A DNA stretch of 64,000 nt, taken from contig HG738138.1 of the NCBI GenBank assembly GCA_000499405.2, forward strand, positions 22,454,824 through 22,518,823, written 5' to 3'. Source of the stretch: Onchocerca volvulus (Eukaryota; Nematoda; Chromadorea; Rhabditida; Onchocercidae). Position 1 is the first letter of the stretch, and the number at the start of each line of letters is the position of its first letter. The notes beneath the pieces are model-generated. The model had not been told where the DNA came from and made no database searches. It saw only the letters and a list, made by a program, of their open reading frames with translations. This document shows, piece by piece, positions 41,650-52,645 of this stretch. A program made the translations under genes and the position numbers.

Positions 41650-43347
41650 CTGTTGAATTTTCAAATGAAAATTTTTCAACAGAACAATTTTTGGAATTTT
41701 TTCTTGCTGATAAGATACAAACAATGGAACTCAAATTCTCTCCATGTAGCGATTAAAAACAACTATAAAAAACCAGACCGTTTATTATTTGCGGGGGTAT
41801 TTAAAAAAAATTTCAAACCTTTTACATCAAAAATACGAAACGCAGCTCTGCAGACAATTTCCTGTGTGTTTAAAACGACAAAAACAAATTGATAACCAAT
41901 AAATGATTTAAGCTCAGCAAAGCTAACTCCAGAGTTCTTTCTTCGAAAATTTCTGACTGATAATAATTTCTCCTAATTGATCTTTAAAATCAGGGGAAGC
42001 ACATCTAAATTGAAAACTGAATAAGAAAAGGAATGAATTTTTTCCCCAGAGAAATGAAATCACAAGTTGATTAAAAAGGAAGTTGTGTTACTCTTTCGAA
42101 ATTTCAATCTAGTCAGGAATATTAGAAATTATAGTCCTTAGAATGATCTACAAATAAAAGTACCTGATGAAAATTTAAAATACAAAGAAAATTAGAATCA
42201 AAAGTGAAATTTTGCGTAGTGTTGAAGGATGGTAAATCAAATTTCTGTTCAAACAGAAAAAAAATTCGATAAGACATCCGAAAAAAAAAAACATAAATTT
42301 ATCTTTCGAATCTAATAACCATTCAAAACTTACGAAACTATAAGTTTCAAAATGTTCCAATAGCTTAAAAAAATCTGAATGACATTGCTTTCTCTAATCC
42401 AAAATTTACATTAAAAATATGCAAATATGGTGACAGACATCAATAAGCATTTAGCAGCAATAAAGGAAGTGAAGAATCGGAAAATTTTTAGCTTTCGAAT
42501 TTCGAGCAAACTGTGAATGAATCGGTTGCGCACTGATTTATGAAAACCAGCAGTGCTACAAGAGTAATAATTTCCGAATCTAATCTATAGAATTATAATT
42601 GCATGACTTGGCAGTTGGCATCTTGAATCTCTCTAGAAAAATTGATACACAATCATTTCGGAAGTTCAGTTGTACATCATCACTCAAACATCAAACAATC
42701 CTAATAATCCTTTGCAATAAAATCAGTAAGTTAAAAAATAAAGTTGAATTTGATTATGGTATCTACATGAGAAAACAGATTTTACTTTTTTCGATGATAA
42801 TTTCTTCCTCAAAAAGCTCATTCATCAATATGAGTCCAAAAAGAAAAAATTTTTCCTGCGAAATGCATATGGCTGAATTTGAAATGAGCCTTTAAAATTA
42901 TGTCATTCCTTTCAAATGACATTACTCAGAAGCCTAAAGAAACAGTTTAAAATATATGCGCTTATAAATATATATATCAGCACCGACTATGATACTTCAC
43001 TACTTTTTGAATTATTCAACCTATCGATCTTCCATATAACATATTTTCCCGAGATCACAGCAAATTTTCTAAATTTAACAAGAATAGAACGATATGGCTG
43101 TTATTTTTCTTTTTTTTCCTTTTTCTTTTCTTTTTTTTTTTTTTTTAAGAGATAATTTTCAAAGAATTGCAACTATGCTATGTAATGAAATGAATCAAAT
43201 CCAAATCCTAAATATGATACTGAAGGATGGGTTTTTGTAGAATTAAAAAGCATGTCGAAATATTAAATAAATAACACAATGATAAAGATGAACGTTAAAT
43301 CTAAAGTGAAATACTTTCCAAATCAATAAATTTCGTTCCAGTTTTTC
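41650..43347. other. Spacer between the farnesyltransferase and CEBPZ genes
   Basis: About 1.7 kb between two minus-strand genes, holding the 3' UTR of the first and the 5' region of the second. A pyrimidine-rich tract lies at about 43106-43147 on the plus strand. No conserved exon is seen. The modest gap is compatible with operon organisation but does not prove it. Confidence 0.5.
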
Positions 43348-46300
43348 TCAAATTATTTTTGGCTTCCCAAAATATTCTCGGGCCTTTTTTTCGGCAGTCT
43401 CGCAGATGTTGTATATTGGCGATAACCTTGCCTATAAAACAAATAGTAAGTTAACTTTTCATCAAGAAACTGGTAACCTGGATGTCTAACGGATCAAATC
43501 TTCATCCTGTCTATTACCAATCCGCAGAACGATATATATATATATATAGGCTTACACACATAGCAGTATTCTTTCGATTTACATTTAAAGTACCACATTT
43601 TAATTTGTTTCGAAAGAGCTATTTCTAAACCATAATAAAAGCGACTTTGCTAGAAACCAGTCACTCATAAGTCAAACACATACCAAACGATTAATTTCTC
43701 CCCCGACAATATTATCCGTCGTGTAATATTGTGCAATAGAAAGTCCACTCAAAACGTAACACGTATGATATAAATCGCTTGGCCTTCAACACCATATAGT
43801 TTAATTTAAATATAAAAAATAAATCTAATAAGTAATCTATTCGCATGTTGCATATTTTGTAATTACAATGCTTAATTAGTTAAGTTTAGTCGAAGCAAGC
43901 TTTCAAATTGAAATTAACTGTTCTATTAAAAGTCCTGGATTCACATTACCGATAATTTGTCACAACTTCCAGGATTCTACTTCTTAAACTCCGAAACTTT
44001 CAATTTTCTTCCTAAAAATCCTAAATTCCGACTGCATCATTCATCTAGATGTTCAAAAGATGATATGAATTGACTAGTGATAACATCACTATTTCAGCAA
44101 TTTTAAAGTTTTTTACTTGGAAATTTACTCAGCAGACTAAATTCCATAGATAAATTACAAGATAAGCAATACGAACTTGTCTGGTTTGTCGCGTAACCCA
44201 CCATTTTCGGTATCTTGACAAGCAATCAGAATATATTCTTGTAATGCTTTTCCATCAAACGATGCAGAAATATTGTTTCCCACAGCAAGCTGAGCAACTT
44301 CTAATAATGGAAACACGGCAGCCTGCCAAAAACTATAACAACCATCAACCAATTTATTTGTTCTACCCTTAAAAAAAAGAAAAAATAAAATCAGTTTAAT
44401 TCATCGCCTTTTTCTCTTCAAATAAATTGCTTCGATTTTTTTCCTAGCCACATCAGACCTTCAAGTAATCGGAATCATCAAAATTTTAAGTTCGAATTCT
44501 AAGTTTCATCAAATTCTAAGTTTGACTTACTTGAAATCCCCCTTCAAATTTCATTTGTTTTTGCACAAGCCATCTGTATAGTGATGGTACATGGATTAAT
44601 GCACTCTTCCCTAACAGCATTAATGCAGCTACGCCACAAAATGTATAACCACCATGTGCTTCACAACACCGTTCGCCGCCGAAACCACCCTCATATGTCT
44701 GACAGCTGAATTGGATTCTCCATTCAGAAGAAAAATTTCTCTATTTGAAAAGTAAAGCTGATGACAAGAAAAAAAAAAGCGAGAAAAGAAAACTATATTC
44801 AACAGTTATACCGGATAAATTCAGTAATTATACCGCAAAAACAACCTGATAACCCAACTGTCTGCATCTTTTCTTAGTTGATCGTCCAAAATATTCGTAA
44901 TAGAAGCAACAGCAAGAGCACAATACGATCCTCGAATATCAGCTTCACCGCCAATATGTAATGCAAATCCACCATCAGCGCGCTTTACAGAATGAAGAAA
45001 ATCTTTCAGAGTTTTCCTAAAGCAGTAATGATTTATTTTACTCGCATTTTATACCAAAAGAAGCGTACTATGTGAATACACTGCATTACGATTGAAAGTA
45101 ACACAAGACTTCATTATTAATTGATGTTAACAAGTCAAGTTAACAAACTGGAGAATTTAAGAAAGATATGAACAATACGAACCTGTCAATACTTGCAAAT
45201 GCTTCGTCGGTACCGATGCTTACTAAAGCCATTATTGCACCATATGTTGTTGCCAAATGTGGATATTGTCCTGGACCACCTGAATATTTAATCTTCAGTT
45301 AAAAGTGACAACGAATAACAACAAGTAAATTCAACACGCTACATATTCTCATGACTAATAGTTGAAATTGTGTTTGTAAAAAATAGTTTCTCGCATACAT
45401 GTCTGTCAAATGAACCAAAGAAACTGCTCGCCTCCGTATCCACCAGTAGGCCATTCACAGGTCTTCAAAAATCGAACAATGCTGCAAAAAACTATCAATT
45501 AATGAGACAGAATAAACCTTTATTTTCCAACTTTAGGCTTTATTTTCATATGCAATGAAAAATCATTTATATGGGTTTATATATAAATCAATATTATTGC
45601 GTACTAAATAAATATTTTAATAAAATGCACCTAGAAGTTAGATTTTCATCGACCGACGCTCCCAAAAGTTTTAAACTGTGCATTCCCCAATAACAGAACC
45701 ATGGCCGCGAAGCATCCAAATGCTAAATATGTAGAAATAATTTATGTAAAATCTGAACCAATATTGCAAAAGCTCTTGTTTAACTACAAGTATTTTTCAA
45801 CAAAAAATGTATTACACTGTAATCAAACATTTCTCAAACCATCATACTGATCTTGCATAGTTTATAAAAGATCTTATAATTACTGAATAATCTTTCAATT
45901 ACTGTGATTACTTTTCAGTTTTATTTTTTCGAAAGAGAAAAGCTGGTTATTTTAAGAATTAGGGAAGTGACAATCATTATTCAGCACTAAGCCTTATACC
46001 AAACTTTAATATAAACTTTCTCACCGAGCATGACTTTCCCAACTGCTTCAAAGATCGATAAATAAGTCTAGTGTGAAGCGTTCTGCATAATATCGGTGCA
46101 TATTCTGAATCGTCATCCACACTGTCCAAATAAGCGTCGAAAAATTTTCGAGCTTGCTCTCTGGCAAGTTCTTCAACTCGCTTCTGAAAACAAAATCCCA
46201 TTAAAATTAGACGACACTCTGTTAAGAAGAGTAAAAGTCAAAAATGTCAAATATCATGAAAAGTAAAATTTCACAGTATTACAGTATTAGAAAAAAGTTT

Positions 46301-46520
46301 AAGTCAAAATGAGTAGAAGACGTATTGGTATTGATTTCCGTTCCAGAGAAATACTAAACCTAAAACATAGTCTGCGTTTTTAATTTAAAGTCCAAGACAT
46401 CCGATAAACCGCTCTGTAACATACCTGCTCCGTACTACTGTAGGTAAACAAACCATCATCATCAAAAGCATGTTTTTCATCAAAAGCACTGAACTTGTAT
46501 GTAACTGACAGCCCATCCAT
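43348..46520 (-). CDS. fntb-1: Protein farnesyltransferase beta subunit
   Basis: The beta subunit binds farnesyl diphosphate and the catalytic zinc and, with the alpha subunit, attaches farnesyl to CaaX cysteines of Ras, lamins and others. Ten exons (high to low) join to 404 aa: 46520-46425, 46183-46025, 45722-45631, 45481-45432, 45279-45183, 45016-44846, 44705-44531, 44367-44177, 43783-43684, 43431-43348. Prenyltransferase repeats follow in family order: SRPWFCYWGMHSLKLLG, GGYGGGPGQYPHLATTYGA, GEADIRGSYCALAVAS, YEGGFGGERCCEAHGGYTFC, FEGGFQGRTNKLVDGCYSFW and LYHTCYVLSGLSIAQYY. Zinc ligands are intact: Asp288 and Cys290 (VDGC) and His350 (YHTC). Length is close to animal homologues. The join between the fourth and fifth exons requires a GC donor at 45431-45430. 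The N-terminal ATG (MDGLSVTYKF) follows an acceptor (TTTCTCAG) about 38 bases upstream, a possible spliced-leader site. Confidence 0.95.
43531..43549. repeat. Short (TA)n tract
   Basis: Dinucleotide TA run in the last intron (43432-43683) of the farnesyltransferase beta gene. Confidence 0.85.
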
Positions 46521-47432
46521 TGATTCCTGCGAAGCTGCGCCTCTTGCCTGAGAAATCCCACACAAATTTCTATCTGGAATTAAGCACCATCGACTTCAGC
46601 ATTTCCTTTGGAACTGATGACTGTTCCTTTACCTCTTAACTTCTCTATTCTATGCTTGAAAATTGATAATGTCAAACAATTTTTTTACGAATTAAGAAGT
46701 TACCAATATATTCATTCAATTCAATACACTATTATACACAATCTAAACCAATATGAAAACAAAATCCTGGATAAGCTCTAATATGCATATTTCACGATTC
46801 GCAAGGATTCGAGGATGACAAGAACCACGAAACTAAATATGAATTAAAAGGCGAATGAACAAACACGTTTATACTACCTCGAATGAAAACAATAACAGAA
46901 ATAAGAACAAACACCAACTTAAATGAAGTGGCAAATAAAGAGAACAAAGGATACACGGCAAGCCAGTCCAAACGAAGCTCAGCACTCATGAATAAAACCA
47001 TCTCGCTTTTTTTCTACTGAAAAAAATAAAAAAAAAAAAGTCTAGAAATATCCTAAACATAATTAATAAACATTATATTACCACATTCAGCTCAAAAGGT
47101 TCTTTATTTTATCTTTCAAAGTTACATTATCATAAGCACACTATCAATAAAAAAAAAATCACATTATGAGCAAAAAGTTATAGACCTTTAATCTAAATTT
47201 CAAAAAATTTTCGCAACTATAATCGTCATCAAATTATATGAATATTTTACCGCAGAAAATGATACCGTTTTAACAACGACTAATATACAAAAAAAAAAAA
47301 AAAAAGAAAGCAGCCAAAACGAAAATCATTGTGGTATTTCGAAAATAATAGCAACAGTATTTTTGAGAATCAGCGAATGTTTACAAAATTGAAACTATAG
47401 AATTTCCTTGATAACTCTAAACAATTTGGTTA
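46521..47432. other. Spacer between the DRAP1 and farnesyltransferase genes
   Basis: About 0.9 kb between two minus-strand genes. It holds a candidate AATAAA (minus strand, 47103-47108) about 325 bases past the DRAP1 stop, and A-rich runs at about 47022-47040 and 47288-47306. No exon is recognised. The short gap suggests possible co-transcription. Confidence 0.5.
47103..47108 (-). promoter_or_regulatory. Candidate polyadenylation signal for DRAP1
   Basis: AATAAA on the minus strand about 325 bases downstream of the DRAP1 stop. The location is plausible, but such hexamers occur often by chance here. Confidence 0.3.
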
Positions 47433-49261
47433 TTATACAGTTGACTGTCTCTGTTCACCGTTGTTATTATTCATGTTAGATGAAGACAGTAGACTCGTTG
47501 ATGGTGAATTCCGTTTATTGTCAGCAAATGTAGTAGTTGCAAGAACACGTATCGGTAAAACATTAGGAGGGGGCATAAGCTCTCGATCGCTTAGCGCTAT
47601 TCCATTTGACAGTGTATTTATTTCTGCAACACGACCCAGCGGCTTGTCATCCAAAAGCAAACCGTCATCATCAACGCATCTGAAAAAAAAAAAAAAATAA
47701 TTATTATTTAACCAGTGAAGGACATCAAATTTAAGGAATTAATGTTATGAATAATATAATATGCAACCTTAACTTTGGACTTTCACATAAAATTCAAAAT
47801 TGATATCCTAATCTGCTTCTATTCCTTATTATTTCTAATATCTAAATATCAAGAATACTGTACTTTTCTTCTTTTTTCACTTTTCGTGGTCGGCCCCTTT
47901 TTGGTTTTATTTCGTTACCATCCACTTCACCATTACTTTGTCTTCTTTTAATACCCAACAGATTTCCACCAGATGGCAGTTTTGGCAAACCTATTTGTGC
48001 CGCTATCATCGGCATACCCATATGACAGGAAGGATCTGTCACAGGCCCTGAATAACAACGAAATCATAGAAAAATAACATTCGATAATGATATTCACAGA
48101 CACAAAAATCAAAATAAATTAAAGAGATATAACTGTGATATTTTAAAACTAAAGCAGCAATTGCGTTCCAAATGTTAGATCAGATGCAATAAAACAAATA
48201 AATATGAGCAAAACCAATAACCTGGAGGATAAAAACCCGAAAATGACGGCTGGTCAGCCAAATCAGTTTTCCACTGCACCTCAGATCCAGCTGATGGTGG
48301 TAAAGGTATTTCTCGAACCAGTGACTCTAAGAATTTAAAATGCGGAATCTGCATTACAGCTTGTTTTCTGAAATTATATATAAACACTTATAAATCAATA
48401 GATAGCAAAAAGTCGTTTTTTGTTTTTTATTGTTTTTTTTTTTTTTATGTTCATCTCTTCTGCATAAAATAGCTATTGACATGTGGTGTGTAAAATACTT
48501 ACTGACTTCAAAATTGAAAAGTTAAATGATTAAAGTTGATTAAATAATTAAAATCGACTTGTACTAAACTTTATACCAAACATAACAAAATTATTGAAAT
48601 TTAACAATATAATGAATCTAAAAAGTTACATATGTGATGGAGAAAGAGTGCGAGACGTCGAATACAATACACACTGTGCAGCAGTTTCAAGGAGTTTCTC
48701 AGCAAAATGCTCCATAGCTCGACCAATCGCTACCGGTACAGATGCAACCATACGGCCAATCTCATCATCACTTTGCATTACCCGTTTTACTCGAGTCTGA
48801 AATTGCAAATCTGAAATAATTCTGAATTGATACTTGATCACTTTGAGACGAAATCTGGCCTCTAAAGGCCCCAATATGGTGCATCCCGAAATCATATGCC
48901 AAGCGAAAAGCATAACCTTAAATATGTAATCATTGAATCTATCCACTTTTGAAATTAATTTCATTTGTAGATGGGAAAAAAGTTCCTACAGCTGAAAATT
49001 TTCTACGAAATAGAATTTGTTACACAAAAAATATTCGCGCACAGTATGATATTGCTGGAATAGAAACGGAATAAGTAGATATATTTTCAGTAAAGAAATG
49101 AAATCCTAAATTGAAGAGAAAAAAAAGAAACTAACCGGCTGAATTTTCGCACTGCTGAAACGTCGTTTACGAATAGGTGCAGGTACTGCACCTAAGCTTG
49201 TCATACCACTGGAACATGGTTCAACGCATTCAGAACTCCCACTGTTTCTCACATTCATCAT
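47433..49261 (-). CDS. NC2-alpha / DR1-associated corepressor (DRAP1), histone-fold protein
   Basis: DRAP1 pairs with Dr1 through histone folds. The NC2 dimer clamps TBP on promoters and blocks or reshapes preinitiation complex assembly in the nucleus. Five exons (high to low) join to about 289 aa: 49261-49136, 48796-48630, 48367-48222, 48047-47864, 47679-47433. The histone fold spans about aa 34-115: RKRRFSSAKIQPTRVKRVMQ, then SDDEIGRMVASVPVAIGRAM, EHFAEKLLETAAQ, RTLSPSHIKQAV and FKFLESLVREIP. The spacing matches NC2-alpha rather than NF-YC or CHRAC. A proline/glycine-rich linker leads to an AT-hook (KRGRPRK, aa 196-202) followed by lysines. A low-complexity serine/asparagine-rich tail ends the protein. 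It is longer than the 205-aa human protein. The start is the first of two adjacent ATGs. The same frame is open further upstream, so the N-terminus could be longer. Confidence 0.9.
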
Positions 49262-52200
49262 TAAGGATCCAGATGTCTCGGAAGAAGGGGAATTTTTGAT
49301 AAAAAAATAATTGCTGATAACTACAACACCTTTCCAAAAATCCTGCACGTGGTCACCTGAAATCATATCTTTTATATGAGCAGAAACGAAGTGCTGTTTG
49401 TTCAGCTGCACCTAATATGTTTGAACCACCACAATATGTATCATAAGCAGAAAACGAAACGATGCTTGACTGCAGCTAATCATCCTGAATAAATTTCTTA
49501 GTATTTGAGATAAGAGTTGCGATTTGACATTTTATTCATATCTTACCAAAATATTTGCATCCATCATTTTTACTCTAATTTCTTTTCAGCTCTTGAATCA
49601 CTGTTTATGGAAGTAATCTTATTAGATATCACATTCGGTCAAAAAAGATCGGTTTGGTAATTTTTTGATCAAATAAGCCTAAAGAGAAAGAATTTCATAA
49701 ATAGATGAGACATTATTGAAAGAATGGAAAAGGATGCATGAGCTAAGATAACAACCATAAATCCATAAAATCCCATCCACACCATTTAGTCATGAAAAAC
49801 TCAAAAAAAAAAAAAAAAAAAAGAGAACTTGAACTGATTCTGAATCAACAAACCCATCTCTCAATAAGAATTGATCTTAACCTTCCACGCATACAAACGT
49901 CGTAACATTACCAAACTGCATATTAATACTGAATGCAAAATTAATGCTCATGCAAGTTGCGCTATGAAAATTCGACGTGTCATCCTCTTTACTCGAACGA
50001 CTATTGAGCCTCACTAAGGCTAAAGGATGAAGTATCATGCTAAGCAAATCAAATTGAGGGAAATAAAACGTGAGATAGTACCGTAACCACTTACATGGAT
50101 ACCACTCTGAACGGTGATATTGGAAAAGGAAAGAGACTGAGGTACTCGGAAGAACGAACGATAATGTCAAAGTCTTGAAAGTGAGAAAGATCGGAACACC
50201 AATTTATCGATCGATGTTCCATTGTGTCATTGGAAAGCTTCTTGCTTTATTTCAGCGAACAATTCAATCACTCCCTGTCCCAGCGATAGCATAATATTTA
50301 TTAGGAAGACAATTGTTCTGAAAACTGAAAAACGAGAATGCAATGATGAAGATGAATAATGACAAATGTAACTGACGGTGTATCAAAGGTCACATGCAGT
50401 TCAGTGGCACGAAATAAACTAGAAGAAGTAAATATCCGAGAAAATAATTCACGACGGAATAGAAACTTAGCATGAGGATTAGTTGTTTGGTTCATAGTTT
50501 CTTTTTTTTTTTTTTTGTTTCATGAATTGAGAATCGCACCTAAAATCATCCAGGTACCATATGTAATAAATGGCAAATTACTGTACCATCCATTCAAAGA
50601 AAAAATCATTGCATTGCAAAAGGCCATCTACAAGAGTGGTAAAATGATCATTCGATTGGCATATAGAAGATAAGTTGATATATAGTTGGCAACCAAATAT
50701 TATCAGACAGATCAGTCTGACAGAGTTGTACGACATGTGGTACTTGCATTTTGCTGAAGTCATTGACCTGAAATGACGGGAAACATTTACCATAAGAATT
50801 GTAAATATTGAAATATCGAAATAATCACAAGTAGAGAAAGTCATTCATAATTGCAGTTAATACCTAAATTCGTCATCTAAAACGTTCATATAGAGTGGCA
50901 AGTGAAAGACAGGAAAAAATCAGTCGATGAGCTTTAAACTAGGCTCAATTTTACTAAAACATATCATGATGAGCTTCAAATAAAATCTTATGTAGAAAAG
51001 TAATCCAATGCAAGATCTGATCTAATGTAATGCATGCAATATAGTAACAAAAATTCGATCCTTACCTGTGTAATTGAAATTCGAGAATAAAAAAAGATTC
51101 ACGAACGAAAAATAGTGAATGACGTAATCATTCCACTGACATTCGTCGATACTGTTATGGCAATATTTATGCAAATTCTCGCCACTCCACAAAAACGATT
51201 TAAACTCATTCCTGTATAGCACATCTTTAATGTATTGTTTTCGTACTGTCGAAGGGCGGTTGCTGTTATCATATCATTCTTCCTCGTTCGTTATTCCTAT
51301 TTTTAAATTACACACACACACATACATGCAGTCCTTTTTCTACCTGTCCACGTACATGCATCTCGCGTCTATCTGTCCACGTACATGCATCTCGCGTCTA
51401 CCCATGTACATACATACATCACACATCGGGCAAAATTATGTGGGGATAAGCTGTGCAAATCATGATTTTACATCACAGGATCGACTACTCATGGAATCCT
51501 TGCATGGATATTATCCATCTTTTGCATGTGTGAGAGAGATATCGTACCTTATCTAGGCCTCAAAGTAGCAACACATGTCCCGAATGGTTGGAGGGCCTAG
51601 GCTAATATGATTATATTGTTCCCGAAACTCTTGTGATAGTTGCTAGAAAGAAACGGATGGCTCTTTCTGCCCATATATACAAGTTAATATGCGACATAAT
51701 TTGATGATACTACTGTCTTTATTTGTCGTTATCAACATGTTCTTTTTTTCAGTCTCAAATTATGCTAATTTTTTGAGATACGGGTTTTTAAATTGAATAA
51801 GCATGAAGGAATTGGAAACAAGATTCAGAAATTAGTATCTCTCTCTAGATCAAGTTAAGATTTTATCGATCAAATTATAATCTTTCTCTGACCTAATCCT
51901 ATTTTATACATCAGATAGATCGACCGGGAGTAGATTCCCGCTCCCTTGACATTTCTACGGTAGCACGAGCAGTCATTCTGTTGTGTGGTAAACATGGCAT
52001 ACTGCGGTGATTCATAGTTTTCTTATCTTCCCCGCAAATTTTGGGTAAAGTAAGCTATGCGATTGTCGTGAATGTGTAACTTGGAGATTAATTTTTGTTA
52101 GAAAGATATAAGTTCAACCGACGAGATGTGTATGTTTAAGGAATCATTTAATTTTTGGAATTTAAGAGACTCAATCGAAAAGATGGTATGATTCGATCGA

Positions 52201-52630
52201 TCGATCCATTCATCCAATTCCTATTACTTTCTTCATTTTCTTCAGTTATGTATGATAATTATCGAAGCTTTAGAGTCACATTTCTCTCTCATAGGTTCTA
52301 GTATCAACTTTGGAATGATATCAAGCTCTTTTTTCCGTCTAGCAATGTAAGTCTGTTTGTTCCATGTTCTCTTATATGAATGCATTGAAACCAAAGCTCA
52401 TATTTTCATTTCCATAATTCTTTGTCCTCATCAATCATATTATTTAGTTTTTTTTTTCTTTTTTTTTTTTTTGTTTGGAAAAACAAGCATATGTTTTTGT
52501 TGCATCCTTCACTGAATTGATTCATTACGTAGATCTCCTAACATATTGATCGAGAGATATTAAAGTTTCGTAAATGTACAGATTAAATTGTGCAAGTGCT
52601 TTTTGTTGGATTGTCTTTGTTTTTTTGCAG
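49262..52630. other. Divergent upstream region between DRAP1 (-) and Argonaute (+)
   Basis: About 3.4 kb that should contain the promoters of both divergently transcribed genes. Base composition is less AT-rich in places (about 49880-50420 and 51200-52020). Open frames of 60-108 codons occur but none resembles a conserved protein. CpG-containing patches near 51340-51400 belong to a small tandem repeat. A non-coding first exon of either gene may lie here, but I cannot place one. Confidence 0.5.
51344..51401. repeat. Two-copy tandem repeat, period 29 bp
   Basis: CTGTCCACGTACATGCATCT plus CGCGTCTAT occurs at 51344-51372 and again at 51373-51401 with at most an edge mismatch. Just upstream is a CA run (about 51311-51321), and just downstream an ATAC/TACA-rich stretch. 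It is a local duplication in the Argonaute upstream region. Confidence 0.85.
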
Positions 52631-52645
52631 AGCAATTCAGTGTTA

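Noticed and set aside
41556..41892. Plus-strand open frames opposite the first CEBPZ exon
   Set aside because: They are antisense shadows of the CEBPZ exon and its upstream region, with no family resemblance.
49877..51222. Several minus-strand frames of 64-97 codons upstream of DRAP1
   Set aside because: No conserved motif, no consistent splice pattern, and composition like chance frames in AT-rich DNA.
51880..51990. GC-rich stem (GGGAG...CTCCC) resembling part of a tRNA
   Set aside because: The cloverleaf arms and the conserved TTC loop do not fit, and no acceptor stem is found.
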